A stretch of 64,000 nt of DNA from Astropecten irregularis (taxonomy: Eukaryota > Echinodermata > Asteroidea > Paxillosida > Astropectinidae), in NCBI GenBank assembly GCA_963971285.1, contig OZ020251.1, positions 5,766,001 to 5,830,000 of the forward strand, given 5' to 3'. Both the position numbers and the translations under genes were made by a program. This document shows, in pieces, positions 21,625-35,831 of this stretch. Below the pieces are notes generated by a model that saw only the letters and a program-made list of their open reading frames with translations, did not search any database and was not told where the DNA came from. Numbering within the stretch: the stretch's first letter is position 1; every line of letters begins with the position of its first letter.

Positions 21625-23773
21625 GGGTCCACTGTCAGCGAACTGCTGAGCATGCGCCCTCTGCTGTCCGCCTCTGCTACGTATACAGTTTATTTTTGTT
21701 GGATCGCAAACTTTCAGAATAGAGCTTAATGGCACATTTATACAGGCTAGTGAGGTCGCCCAATGGTGCGCAATTTTCTGTCTCTGCGACTCATCTGGAT
21801 TTACTTCAGTTTGTATCAAAGATGTACGTCTTCGTGGCAAGTTTTAGTTTTGTGTGGCCCACCAGTCGTCGTAACAAACCTGGATGTTGCGACGTTGGAC
21901 ACGACCTGGCCTGTCATTGGCGATATAATGATTACCATGACATTTCGGCATCTTAGTTTCAGTAAGTCATAATTGGCAAGATGATTTAGGCTATCGGGAT
22001 AAGTCGACTTCTTAGCTTTCATTTAATTTTAGCTTATCCAGATAGAGTATCGCAAATTCTAACGCCCGAAACGAACTGATAATTGTGTTCAGAAAATATC
22101 ATGATTTCTTTGCTGTATTGACATATACTCGGGACTGGTGTGTAATATGTCATATGATGGTTTATCAAAATAATGTACATGCAGTCGTCGTATTATTTTA
22201 AAGAACGTCAAAGTATATTTGTCGGTACTGGTTGTGCATGCAATGCAGATTGGGTTGGTTGTCACTGCTTGGTGCTTCACGTATGAAGCTTCTGTATGGT
22301 TTTTCTTTTACCATTAGTTTTTTTGGGAAATTCGTTTTTCCCCGTCGATTTATATTGATTTGTAAATCAACGCCAACCATTTTGACGGAATGCTTGAATG
22401 ATGATTACTGGCATATTTTTTATTTTTTTTTTATCAATTATGGTTTTGATAAACCATATAATACATACATTTTTGTTATTTACTCTAAACACCTACAAAG
22501 GATCCGGATTGTCGTATTAGGTGGGTGTAGTTGTCATTTTAACGCGTTGTAACATGTTGTCTACGAAGCTTTGCTGAAAACAGTTAAACCTTCATGGTCA
22601 AAAATTAGGATAACTTTGTGGACTCCGTTAAACAGTAATTTGTATTGCTGTTTTATTCACTCACTATAAATCACCATGCAAATACGTACAATATTTAATA
22701 TTTAAATCCTATACTTCGATACTATACTTAGATAAATACTGTTTGTTTATTTCGTTGTAATTGTATGTTGGTTGTTTGTTAGATTTATTATGTTTGTTTG
22801 TTTGTTTGTTTGTTTTCATAAATCTTGTAATTTACCAATGTTTTTTTTTTTATATTCAGTTAATTTTTCATGATGCATGTAATTAGCGGATCTCTGCTAT
22901 TAGTTATCCAATAAATGGAAAAATAAAATAGATAAAGGTATTAATGACACTGAATTAAATAATTAAAACATAACACAATGGTTACAAGGACTACCAAAAC
23001 TACGAGTAATGAATAGAGGCGGTATGTAAAATTTTACGTGGCACACTAGAACCTGCACACGTGGGATAGAATTCAGTGTTTTTTTAACCCTAGTAATATA
23101 TTTCGTTGGCCAAATATGTATAACAAACCCTACTAACCTTTAAAGTAGCCAAATAATGTTTAGAGTCTTACCAGCTTACGAACGAACACTACTCAATAGA
23201 ACTTTTGAAATGACCATAGACGTGTGAACAAGAAATAAACATCTAGAAGTTACAAAGCTCAAACGTCAAAGGTTTGCTTGGTGTAATTGAGAATTGAGCG
23301 CTACGTCCATATCAAATAAAGGTATGGATGAGAATTTATGATACAACCATGTTGCTAGTAAGGAAAAGAGGTAAAATTGTAACTAAGGTACGGTTATCAT
23401 TGCTACTAAGACAGCACTCGCGACTTTACATTACGCATTCATTTCAATACAAGAATAATACGCGTATTCTGCCACGTACATTACCTAAAGCTTCTGCGTC
23501 ACTAACATGCTTTAAATTAATCACCAGATGTATAGTCTACAATAACATCATAAAATTCACGAAACCCTTTTTAAAAATTCCTCCTTATTCAGATTGAAGA
23601 AATTCATAAGATTGATTAATGGCTTTAACTAATAAAAACACTCTGAATCACTATTGGTTAAGTTTAACATAATTGTCTTATGATCTCTGTAACTAACACT
23701 TGTGCACCACTGACTACAATTTTGAAAAGCAAAAAAAAAAAAATACATTTACATACATACACCACGAACTTAG

Positions 23774-23846
23774 GGCTGGATAGCTTTGTAGGTAGAGCGA
23801 CTGTAACGGTGATCAGGAGGTCGCCGTTTCGAATCCCGCTCCAGTA
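23774..23846 (+). repeat. tRNA-like sequence (diverged copy)
   Basis: Same A and B boxes as 10423-10494, with one extra base in the anticodon region. It lies in the paralogous block. Confidence 0.4.
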
Positions 23847-25394
23847 TTTTTTTTCCACCTTTCAACTCTTATTTCAGTTGGAAACCTTTTTAACGGTAGA
23901 CACCGGGGACCACTCCTTTATAGTAATACTTGACAAACAAAACCCATTACTCTTTACTAGTGAGGGTGATATTATTGGTGATTAAAGAATAATACTCAAG
24001 TTACAAACATTAAAACGAATTAAATTGAAAGATTGTAAACTAATTTTTATGAAATATAAATATTTTGTTAAATTATTAGTTTATTACATTTGTAAAGTTA
24101 TGTTGATCAATATTAAGGGATGATTGTACAATTTAGTGTAATATCATTTTATATATTATTTAGAGCTCATTGACTATAATAATTAATATGACTATCGGCC
24201 TTGAAGTCAAGCATGCGCACTTTGCCAATACACCTCTGTTTACTGCCTCACAGTGCTGCAAGTTTCACGCCATCAAGACGTAATTGCGATTTTCGTCTTC
24301 ACATTGAACATTATTTGTATGAACTTAAATTTAAATCATTATAATTTCATCATTTCTATCAACCAAGTTTATAAAACACATAGATTAAGTTTCTGCCTGT
24401 GGTTTGGCAGAATATTGTGCAGGTTGTTTTTCTCATTTTCGAGATGGTGTTTCGTGTTGAAAGATAACACTGGTGCGTTCGTTTAGCTTTCTCCAGTGGA
24501 GGACAGTCAACCTCGTCTGCACACTCTGGCTTGATTGGCGCAGCATACACGACCATTCCCTTTTCAGGGCTGCCCCGTGAAAGCTAAATGAACTGTATAT
24601 GTTTGCATGAGCTGTATTGCAACGACGGCTGTTTGCTCTTCGTGGAACTTGCACATTCACAGATTGAACATACGCGGAGATTTCTGGTATACACAGTGTC
24701 CTTACGGTAGCCTGTCTGTACACTGACCATCCATTACTAGACCTTATACAGTGGTCATTCATTACTTTTCACAACTGTCCATTACTTTTCCTAATTATTT
24801 AGTTAATAGTTACAGCGTTGTTCCATATCTACACTGTTAGTGCAATAACATAATTTTTGCAATGTGTACATTGTGTATAATTATTGTGGACGTATACGAT
24901 ACATTTAATCAACTGAATCAAATGCTTAAATGGAATGCAATTATACCTGAAATTCAAATTTGAAACTAGTCTTTATTTATTTAAAATTGTTGTTTTCCCT
25001 TTTGTTAAGGATATATTCCTAAATCGTTTGCAGCTGTGATTACGATAATCTCTTTTAAAGGGACAAACCCTGTCAATAGGCTTTGGCTCTATAGATTGAC
25101 CTCGTACTATTATCTCAAGTTCCGTCATAACTTTACCCAATGTGCAGTATTTAACTTATAATAATGAAAACCGAAACCTGAAACATGGGCGTCTTGAATT
25201 AATGTTGGGCGGGTCAATAGTGGTGTGGATATCGGGGACTGAATAACTATAAGTCGTTTATTTGGACGATCATATTGAAGTGAATATTGGCGACGTGGGG
25301 AACGTCGTTAATTTTGGACGTGGATATTGACTATCAAACAACGCATTTGTTTATATCTCACAAGCTGTATACTGTTACCGTGAGAGAAAATAAA

Positions 25395-28300
25395 TTACTG
25401 ACATCCGAGCAACTCGAGTCGCATTTTGACATCCGTTAGCCACTCATCAGGTTCAATACGTACGACTGTCGCAACGATGCTCTGATGAAACATATTGGTG
25501 ACAGCAACTAAACCATCATCGATGTTACCATCAAAAACCTGTATGTAGAGATTATAACCAAACAACTCTTAGAAGTTCTGAACTGTACAAAACTTAATTG
25601 TGATTTAAAAGTGAATTCAGAAATCGGAAATAATCTGTATCAATCTGCTCTTCAGCCAAAATAATGACCCAAAACTTATACAATGCTTGGAATAAGAAGG
25701 GGCAGATGCGTTTCGATCCTAGGAGGATCTTTTTCGAAAATAGCAGAATAGGTTTCAATTTGATGTTTGATTCTTAGAGGCTAGAGAGAGCATACGTACA
25801 GATGGAAACAAGTTACATCGTTTGTCTTTGAGAGGATACTGTAATGTGGTAACTGAGCCGTACTTCCCCTCGAATGTACAAAACCCATGTATCACTTCAC
25901 AACCTTCAACAACTGTTTCCTAATGCCACGTGTCGTCTTGTTTATTTAGGTTTTCGAAAAAATCGAAATGGTGTTCAAATCCTTGACTTAAAATGACTCG
26001 AGCTGCACACCCGAGCCGTAGCTATAAAGAATTTCCCTACAATTTCGTTTTTACTGTTTCCTACAACCCACAGTGCAGAGTGCATGCATCGTCTCGAGAA
26101 CTCAATGCAGCAAGTTCGTTCCCAGTGCTTACACACACATTACACACATGTACTTCATACACCATACTTTAATGGGTTAAAAGCTGGGAATGAGGCGAGT
26201 GCGATGTTTAGTTCTTGTACGTAGGCTCATGTTTGCAAGCACGTGATCGGGATTTGACCAATGAAATTCATCAATCTAATGCTGTGGTAAAACATACCTT
26301 GGTGTCTCCGTTAGCATCGGTGACGTATTGGTAGCTAGAGGAGGCTTGTTCCTTGTACGAGACCTTGAACCTCGTCACGCGATATATATTCGTTCCACCT
26401 TGAGTAATGACTCCACCCACCACCGTACTATCAACCAGGTTAATTTCAAGCCAGGAATCGGTTTCATTATCTCTAAATAACAATAGGAAAGTACAACAAT
26501 TGGTGACAACTCATGAAGCATATCAATTAGACCAGCAGTCAGTGCGCAGTGTATAGATAAGCGCTCTTGTTTATTTGCTACGTATGCATGAACTGGGCCA
26601 GGAAATGAATATTCATGAGATTGATGACAGCGTTTTCGAAATTGATTTTCACGTGAACGTATGTTCAAAAGTCAAATTTTACTCAAAGGAAAGATTGCAG
26701 GTACCATAGTTTTATTGCTGATCAGGTTTTATCAAATTTCTAATGATTAAGTTTGAGAAATATCGGGACGATAATATTACTGTTTTTGTCGTGAATATAA
26801 GGTCGAAGAAAACTGCTATTTTTCAATATCAAACAAACTTGGCCACCATAAGTAGACGATTTAGTGAAAAGTTCAAGTACTAAACTACCTATTTCTGTAA
26901 CGAACTGCTCCATTGATAGCCCAAAACAGTCAGGATCACTGAAAAAACACGACCATTCCGAATAGCAAAGTCACGAACATAAGGCATCCGTGGAAGCACG
27001 TGTAATACACGAGTGTGCATTCCTCATTGGGTAAAACCCCAATCATAGTCACGTACTGACCAATCACGTATTATGTCAGTCCCGCGTAGGGGTCTGTGTT
27101 GTGTCGGGTACCCTGTTCAGCAAGGACTTGCATATGGTTAAATAGAAGAAAAATAGGCTCCCGACTATAAATAAACTGGCGATCTGTCTTATGTGTTTTC
27201 GCAATTGGTATCAGGAAGATTTTTGTAATTTAAGTAATGTTCCTCCGTGAGCAAAGACAAACATACTTAAATAATTACCAATGTCTGTCCCAACTGTTTT
27301 CTTTCTTTAACTTAGTCGGCTACCTTCATTGGTTTAATTAATGATTTCAGATTATTGTTGTTCATTTTAGGAAGTAGTATCTTTTTAAATAATAATGGGA
27401 AATCAAAATTAATTAAGACACGGACAGTTATCACTTTGTTTCATCATAAAACACGAAAATTATTTATTTCAAATTTATTAACAAAATAAACAATACTGAA
27501 AATTGCATAGTTGCATTACACCAGCTGCATACTGAAAATTGTAAAATGACATAAATACCAGCTGCATAGTCAATATATTGTTGTTTGTCATTAACACCCG
27601 CATCCAATAAATATAATACTAATAATAAAGTTAAACAATATAACTTGTTGTCATTGCCATGAATAAAAAAGGTACACCGCATTGTACCAATGAAGTTGGA
27701 ATTCGAGTTGGAAGAGTTGGAAGATTGCGGTAACATGTATGAATTTCAACAAAGCTAAAGCAATGTAGTTTTTAGTATTTTTTTGTTTTCAATATCACTT
27801 ACATGTGGTTTTAAATATCACTTACATTTACTTTTATCACATGTAGTATTCAATATCATTTACATGTAGTTTTCAATATTAATACCTGATGCAGTATAGC
27901 ACATTGGGGTTGAGTTACATCATAGTACAGTAACTTTATAAAAATAACACCTTCTTCAGAAGATTGGCAAGGTGAAAAATCTATTGCGGTACACAAGTTA
28001 TTCATATTTTGCACAAAGTAAATTAGGAATATACAACCTGACATAAACATCAACTATTACGATAAACACTCTTTAAAGAACATGGGCCAGTAAATAAAAT
28101 ATGTTGGTAGAGATAAATAAATCTCTACACTTACAGGCAAGTGCAATAGAATGGCAAAAACTAGTAATTGCATACCATAATGACTACTAATTTTGAAGAT
28201 TAAAGGTTATATCATACATTGGTTTTTGTCAAAGAAATACAGATTTATGGGCAAAAATATCAAGGAATACACAATAATAGTCATCTGTGAAAATTTCAGT

Positions 28301-31300
28301 CCCATACGGTGCCCAGGCCACTTTTTGAGAAAACAGTGAAAAACGGCCACAGTATTTCTTAACTCTTTTCTCTTTTATTTTTGATCTTTTAAAAGATCAA
28401 AAAGATTTTCGGTCGTAGTTTTTCTAATTTCTGGAAAAATACAGCATTTCATGCAGAACAATTTTAACGGTATGTTCCTACCACCACCATCTTCATGCTT
28501 ACAGGCAAGTGCTGTGGAATGTTGAATATTAGTGCACAGAATTACAAAATACTGACAACTTATGCTAATGCTAACACAATACACCAACATCTTACTCTTA
28601 GTCTTAGACAGTTGGAAATGGTCAATGAAAATTTAAGATTTGCCTGTTTGCTTCATAATTAAATTTTTTTTTTATTAAGTCATAACCAAATAGGTATAGG
28701 CAAATATCCTGAGATAAAAAAAATATCACATTTGTGTGTAAGGAGAAGAGCAAAATCAAACATGTCACCGTTGAGAAACAGACCAAGAGAATAGTCCCCA
28801 TAGTTTGACCAAAAAAACAAAAAAGTTGATGTACATTGTGGTTGATCATGATCATAAAGAGTCATCTTAGTTTAAGTAAAAGTACCGATACACGGAAAAA
28901 ATACCGGTTGCTCTCTCGAAAGTTTGAAGTATATGGGAAGATGCCTGGTGATGGAATCTCCAATAATCTGCACTCTGAAGAAGGGAAGGTCACTCTGAGT
29001 GGTGGGCCTGTAAGAAAAGTGAAATGAAAAAAAAAAAAATGAAACCGAAAGCACCAACAGTTTTCATAGAGTAAAAAAGCCCTACCCTAGCCTGAAAATC
29101 AATAGGGCCTAGGCCTATTTGTCTAAATTTTGTTCACAATAATTCCAAAATTTCACAAAAAATCCAAGCCATTTGCCATTAAAATAATGCAGACTTCCGT
29201 GCAGACAGACAAGATTTATTATCAGAATTTCACTTTTTGTAGGCTGTACACATACATATGCATGATACATGTAGCCGCTGCAAAGTCTACGTAACGTACA
29301 CACGGAAAAAAAGGTGACGTCATACATGTACACCGATGCACGTAAATTGTGCAATTTTTCCCCACAATTCGGATCGAAATAAAAATGTTCCAAGGTATCG
29401 GCCACAGGTCGGAATTATACGATTGGCAAGCATAACTCTTCATGAGCCCAAAACATGACAACATTTGTCACCAAATATTCCAAAACAGTCAGGATCACCA
29501 AAAACGTAAAGGTAGTGTAAACATTCTGGATATTTCATAGTACACTTCACCAGACTGATAAATAACTTTTAAATCAAAATAATCATACAAATTAGGTATC
29601 ATTCGACGCAGAAATTCGTCTATTTTCACTTACCACTCCATCTTGGCCCAACACTGCTAAGAAAGGGGTTTCCCAACGATTTTCTCAGGGGTTGTGCCGA
29701 ACACTCGTAAAATCTCGTTGATTCTCGAACGGTCCGGGACCGTAGACTCACTGCAAATAAAACTTCGCTGAGTGCCTCATTATCGAGCACGCTGCGCACT
29801 GACTGCCAGGGGTCGATTTCACCAAACTCATCGTAACTTACTATTAGTCGTAGGAGTTATGATGCATTGGTACCCTACATAAGACAGCCCCTTACGAATG
29901 GAATAACAGAAATGAACATTTCAACAAGGAATCATCAATGGCTAGTAAGAAATCATCATGATACCTACAATGCTGACTGCCAGTATTTCTCGCTGTTCAA
30001 ACGCCCATCATAGGCCTCGTGATACGCGTCTTCACTCGATGCAGTCATACGATCATCAGGAATGCTGCCATCTTCAATGCCCAACGGCACTGGGTCGGTA
30101 CATGCAACTGTTGAAAAAAACAAACACAGTCAAATGTATATGAACATCCACGGAAACAGACTGTAATTATGATCGAACAGGTTATTAACACTTTTTCACA
30201 TTTTTGTTTAAAAACCCTTTTGTAATTGGAATGTAATTATTTTCCTTTTTTCTTTCTTTTCTGTCACGAAGGGCGAATTTCTTGGAACATTAATTACTCC
30301 GTAATCAAAAGGTCGACCAAGTTTTTAATTATTAGTACGCGGTGTAAGTGAAAGTCTTCAGCTTGAAACCGGTAGGAAAAATTTATCAACATGTCCTCTA
30401 AAATGAGGGAAAGCGAAATGGAGTCATTTGGGTTTCCCTGTGGCGACTGCAACAGCGTGTGTATGTGGAAGAAAGGCAACCTACGGACATGTGGGTCAAG
30501 GAACACTAGAGGGACGTCAGACTTGCATGCAGCGACGGCTCGGCGGTTTCTGAAGGGACACACCCCGAACTGGGACGAAGTCACGTGTGTGGACGGAGAC
30601 CATCACTTGTTCACCCGTCGGGTCAAGGAGGCCATCCAGGCCACCCCAGCAACGGATACAACGGAATAGATATCCATGAGGCGTGGATGACCCGTACAGT
30701 GAGACAACATGCATCATATTGCAGTGGCACGGCACACACCGCTGCACTACCCAATCACTGTACAACACCATGCACGTATTTCTAAGTGGGTGAAATATTC
30801 CATTCGAAAATCAACTCAACTTCAAATCCGATTTTCTCCAAAACGCCCTGTGGGCAAAACGCCCTTTCATAAATACGGTGAATGCCAACATTTATTTCGT
30901 GAAAAGTTGAATTCCAGATTACACGGCTAGTGGTAATTAGGAGAACAGAAAAGAATAGAAAAACAGATTAGAAAACTATACGAAACAAAAGAAAAGAAAA
31001 GAAACAAAAACAAGGGTCCTGGGTTTCATGCGCTATCACACAAGTTGAACTTGAGCTATGCAAATTCTTTCTTTCCTAGGATCAACTTGACCAAATTAAT
31101 GGCACATTTATATGTTTCATGGAGTTTTGTGGCGTGAGCTGTGCTTGTACATGTGTATCATGTATATACAAGATGTAGCAACAACCCAGGCAACGCTTTA
31201 TCATAACAACCACACGGTCAAATATCCACCTAATCATGAACATATACATTTGAAATTCGCAGTTTAGTATATTAATAAAGCAGCTGCACTATATAGATGT

Positions 31301-34300
31301 CATATATTATTAGTAATTACATCACCAGGAAGCTAGACAGTCATATGACTTATCTTCACTTGTAGTCACCAATGAAGTTGTGCTTACTCCTGTAAGAAAC
31401 GAATAAGAAATCAATACGGAACAACAAAAGACACGGAGAAAACAGCAGGTTAAACGGTGTCTGCAATAGGAATATTGTGGCTTGAACATGTGCCAAAAAG
31501 AAATGGGGGCCTGTGTTTTTACTAACTTCCTCACCCTGTTTCAGGGTTAACAACAGGTTTTTGTGTTGGTATGCTAATTAGAATTTCCATATTCATGAGC
31601 AAAACTGTGATGTCATATGGGTATTCGAGAGCAGTAACCCAATTGATTTATGCACAAAAAGTTGGCGTTGTTTTATACGTGCAGTTTATAATGACGAAGG
31701 CCAAGGGTACGGGCCAGTTTGGGGGCAGTCTATCGTCAGGTGAAGTGGGGAACAACCTTAACTTGCAGGGGACCGAGTGGCAGCGGGCCAGGGGGACCTT
31801 ATTACCCAGCACACTCAAAGGGATAAGCAGTGGGGGCACCTCTTAATCACGCTCGGGACTCTGCTTCTTCGGTGTCACCGTTTTCCTTTATTCCCTGCTC
31901 TCACCTCCTGCATACTCATCATGTAAGGCCCTAAGTACAAGGCGATATACCTTCCCAGGTGCTCTCCTCAACAGGTGCAATAAACTCTATGGCTTCATGA
32001 GGTGCTGACACCTTCCTAGGTGTCCTACAACACGTGTGGCCATAAATCACTTCCAACAATGCGTCACTAATTCCCCTTTATCAACTATAAATAATCCCCC
32101 GGACTATCTGTCAAAACATGTAACTTTATTAACTTACAAGTTACGAGCTGTTACTCTGTTACTCTGAATTGAACAGCAAACTCGAACAACGAACTACACT
32201 AGCTGTAACTCTACTCTGCAAGATCAATGATATCTAAATCATTTCTTAGAATGCATTAATTAGTCGCTTTAGATCAACATGATATATTCTTGCCTAAAGT
32301 GACCACAAGCTGCCATTTTTTTTCGAGGATTCTTTATTTACAAACAATCCGGATATGTCAGGAACATCACCAAAGTGATCTTCATACAATACTCGAACCA
32401 TTCATATGCTACATTTGATATTTCGGTGCAACCATAATAACAGACTAGACATTTAAGTGTTCGCGGACGAACACGGAGCTGTTTCGACTTATTAAATAAG
32501 CTTTATAGCTCTAAGCGTTTTCCCAAAGGTTTTGTCAAGCTGAAAACAGAAAATCCAACGAAAAAAACTGTAACTGATATACTGACATTCAACTCTGATT
32601 TCAACACCATCCAGATGATGCGTTCTACGGTTTTCAACATGTTTTCAACATAGATTAGTATGCTGAACTGTCTGTATTGGTAACTACGGTAAAAACATAA
32701 GCGCGATGTGAAAATGTTGTTTTCTTTATTATTTGAGAGTTTGAGGGCCAAATGCCGTGTTGTAATCATTGCTTTATCCATTTCATGTACAGAATTTCAT
32801 TTTTGGAAGAAAACATCACCGGTTTGGCATTAACGTTTTAAAAATGATGAAAAATTACAAAAAATACAAAATTAATTTAATTAGTTTTTGTGTCATAAAT
32901 CACACCCAGCCTTTCTGATGACGTCACGATCAATTTCACAGCAGTATGCTTATCTATATAATAGGATCTAACAAAGATTTTGCAAAACGAATCGTTTCCA
33001 TAACATTTGCCGTTCTCGCGATATGCTCGTCATAAAATTTACAAATTATATATTCAATGTATTCAATGTATTAATTTAAAATCCGTATCCTCTTTGAGTG
33101 ATCCCGAGTACCGTTCGCAGTTTACAGCATTGCTGTGTGTATCAGTGAAATGACCCCTGGGATATGGAGGTGTGTGCTTTGTTTTTTGGCTTCTGACTGC
33201 CAAACGAACAAAGATAATTGACTATTGGGGGTCAACATCAACGTACGGCTGGATGACTCAGTTGGTAGAGCGCCTGTACGTTATTTAGGAAATGTCGGTT
33301 CACATCCCGCTCCAGTCAATTTAAATTAAATAAATACCAAGTTTCATCTCAATCATAGCTTGGGTTTGGCACAATAGCCAACCGACCATAAATTTACAGT
33401 GCTTGCAATTGGGAGCCAGGGAGCCAGACATCTAGTATACTCCCCTTATATAGTCTTTATGCTAGAAATAATTTCGCAAAAAATAAATTGAGCTTATTAA
33501 TGTAATGTTTATAATTAATAAGATACGATGATATGCAGATACTGCTTATTGTTTCCTTTGATATTTGTTTCTTGCAAAAAATGCAAACTGCAGTAAAAAC
33601 ACATTTTGTGCATTTTCATAAAAAAATTACGCGAGAACAAAATACCACAAGTCCAAACATTAGGAAAAATATTTTCAGATCTGAGAGTTTCTTCTGTAAT
33701 ATTATTTTCATTCCATTTTGCGCATCCATTTAAATGGAAACGACAAAGTATTTTAAATGGTTTAATTTTGTTGACATTTCCAGCAACATAAAACAAATCA
33801 TACGCCATGTATATACATGTATCTTTTGCGGAACTACTGTTCTGAAAAGAACATGTGAGCGATAAGCCGATGTTTTGGCTAGTAAATGCGACATCATCAG
33901 GCAACCACTTCTCAAAATCACCCAACCTGAATAATTATGGATCTCTATACCCGAATTCCAGCATTTAGGCCAACAGGCATTTTTTTTAACTATCCTGCCC
34001 AATAGGGTCTCCTATATCGAATACCAAGTTCCCAGCCTATTTCCAACACACCTGAATACACATACTACTAGCCAGAAAACTGCTCCACATCCCATCCGAT
34101 CCAGTATCCTATATAACCGAGCCTGCTCTCCACTTATTTCAGGCACACAGTCTCCCGAGGACGGCCGGATCATACTGGCCGAAACGTCGATTTTTCGCTC
34201 ACTTGTTCTTTAACAAATTCCTATCAGTTCGTGTTTTTAAAGCGATATTTTTAAATGCTTACCTTCAATTTCGGGCTCGTGAAACTCTTCATCTAAGTAT

Positions 34301-34644
34301 AGACAGCCATTAGCGAACATCAGGTCACTAATATTCTGCAAGAAGACTGCGGAGTTTAGCTCGCAGTGTTTGTCGTTAAGGCAGAAGTTGAATGATTTGC
34401 AGGCATCATCCCGCAGACACATCCCGGCACACGTCAGATAGGAGTTGGTGGTTATATTGTGAAAGCTGTGTCCACGCAAGATTTGATTCTTTGCGGGACC
34501 GCGGTAGAATTTGTGGTTGTAACCCCGTCGAATTTGCTGCTCCCTCAGGCTTGCTCCACGTTGACATGAAGGAATGCCTACCCCGTTTGCAGCAATCAAG
34601 TCAATGACTTTCAAAAGAACAATAGCTAAATTGATGATATCCAT
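25395..34644 (-). CDS. Gene 1B: secreted PAN/apple + F5/8 type C protein, four exons
   Basis: Exons: 34644-34263, 30107-29969, 26472-26298 and 25538-25395; lengths 382+139+175+144 = 840 nt, giving 279 residues plus stop. Residues 1-20 are a signal peptide (MDIINLAIVLLKVIDLIAAN). Residues about 65-118 form a PAN/apple-like domain with conserved cysteines (LTCAGMC, FNFC, HCEL, GCLYLDE). From about 128 there is one F5/8C domain ([59 protein letters not shown]). Donors GTAAGC, GTAGGT and GTATGT and pyrimidine-rich acceptors support the borders; phases 1/2/0 match at each junction. AATAAA on the minus strand at 25262 is a candidate poly(A) signal. Intron 2 holds the 3.27-kb TIR element. Likely an extracellular lectin-like or adhesion protein; ligand unknown. 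Confidence 0.8.
26535..29806. mobile_element. 3,272-bp TIR insertion in intron 2 of gene 1B
   Basis: GCAGTCAGTGCGCAG at 26535-26549 is repeated inverted at 29792-29806 (perfect 15 bp). Both ends are flanked by CA (26533-26534 and 29807-29808). The paralogous site near 13034 reads ACCAGGGGTC without the insertion, so the borders are well defined with an apparent 2-bp CA target duplication. No ORF over about 100 codons and no recognisable transposase is present. It contains a smaller inverted-repeat element (28203-28510), a short internal repeat (CCAAAACAGTCAGGATCAC at about 26923 and 29483) and AT-rich filler. Confidence 0.7.
28203..28510 (-). mobile_element. Degenerate copy of the AAAGGTAGTATCA TIR element
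   Basis: The reverse complement matches the element at 57453-57813, including the palindromic core GATCTTTTAAAAGATC (28382-28397) and AACGGTA(T/A)GTT(C/T)CTACCA. Its termini are eroded. Confidence 0.6.
30391..30741 (+). pseudogene. GIY-YIG tail of a Penelope-like element (copy B)
   Basis: Identical to 730-1080, with the same frameshift. Not a host gene. Confidence 0.5.
33247..33317 (+). repeat. tRNA-like sequence (copy B of 3586-3656)
   Basis: Identical to the copy-A sequence. Confidence 0.45.
33849..34212. mobile_element. Inverted pair of Penelope-type termini (copy B)
   Basis: Identical to 4188-4551. It lies in intron 1 of gene 1B, about 50 bp beyond exon 1. Confidence 0.45.
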
Positions 34645-34800
34645 TGTTCAAACAATGAATTATCTTGTTTTTTTGTTATTATGAATTATCTAATTTTTCC
34701 GTGTTTCGGAGGTAAACAGTGTTTTGAAAGCAGATGTTCAAATTTAAAAGCTTCCGTTCAATGCTTTTAGCGGCCTGGTCATTGTAGGCGAATACAGATT

Positions 34801-35141
34801 GAGCTATGTATTTCGTACGATTACATGTACGTGTTGATATTAGCACAGTGTAGGCTACCGCTCACTCCGTTTCTCCTGGTAGAATGATCAGAAATCGCCT
34901 GCACCTGCTGGGTTGATGACAGCCTGCATCACCCACACTGACTGATTACGCCATGGCTAACCAATCAAGTAAGCTTTCAAACTCCTCACCCGATTTTGAA
35001 ACTTTTCTGATTGGTGGGAGATTACCCCTTGGGGCGGAGTTAATTGACCGCAAAGGGCTCTGGAGAAGGTCAGGATTAGCCCACTCATGCGAGTAATATA
35101 ATAAAATAAATTACTTCTTCCGGTTTTGCCGCGCTGTAATG
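34801..35141 (-). promoter_or_regulatory. Candidate promoter of gene 1B
   Basis: Copy-B equivalent of 5140-5480, with CCAATCA and TGATTGGT at 34961 and 35008. It sits 160-500 bp upstream of the start codon at 34644. Confidence 0.35.
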
Positions 35142-35200
35142 AAGAGGCGTGAGATGGAGCTCTTTTTGCTTTATACAGACCGTTAATGAGTGGCTTCCTG

Positions 35201-35831
35201 ACCTCCTATTTCACACAAAGCCTGGCCTTTCATATGCCCTCATACGCAGTGGCCTGTCTTGCCGACTAACGAGGGAACTAGTAAGCTTATTACAATGCAA
35301 TTAATTACTTATTAGATTTTGCTGTGATCCATATAGACAACGTTAGATGTGCCGTTCTGTTGCTTCATGGAGACAGGAAGCCACCCTGTCAGTTCCTGAT
35401 ATACTATTGTACAACATCCTGGAATCCCGTATGGCCTTCTAACAAGGGAACGAGTACTACAATGCAATTAATTACTTATTCGATTTTGCTGTGCTCCATA
35501 TGAACGACGTAAGATGTGTCGTACTGTTGCTTCCTGGAGACGGAAGCCAGTCGGTTTCTTTGCTCTTACCTCCACACTACGCCAAACCTCGCTCAAACTC
35601 AATACCTCGCCTTGCCGACTTAGAAAGATCTGCAGCACCACACCTGACAAGTCTCTTCGGGGGGCAGAATCATAAACCACTTATTACCACGCAAGTATTA
35701 CGTATATTACACTGTGCCAGTCAGGCGAGGAGCCACTGCACAGGAAGCCAGTCGGTTCCTGATATACTATTGTACAAAATCCCGGTCTTTCGTATGCCTT
35801 TATACACATTGGCCTGCCTTAATTGCCGACT
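35201..35831. repeat. Diverged tandem repeat (copy B)
   Basis: Same units as 5540-6170. It carries the single A/B substitution at 35246. Confidence 0.5.

Larger units (their letters stand above)
20856..26534. repeat. Older paralogous block carrying the 3' exons of gene 1
   Basis: Colinear, diverged relative of 6641-13034. It carries F5/8C exons 26472-26298 and 25538-25395. Differences include a foldback at 21408-21624 in place of the LINE fragment, and about 90 extra bases at 24493-24590. 21640-25390 holds no gene beyond the tRNA-like sequence. Confidence 0.7.

Noticed and set aside
21457..21840. 127-codon minus-strand ORF
   Set aside because: Overlaps the foldback arms at 21408-21624 and has no recognisable domain.
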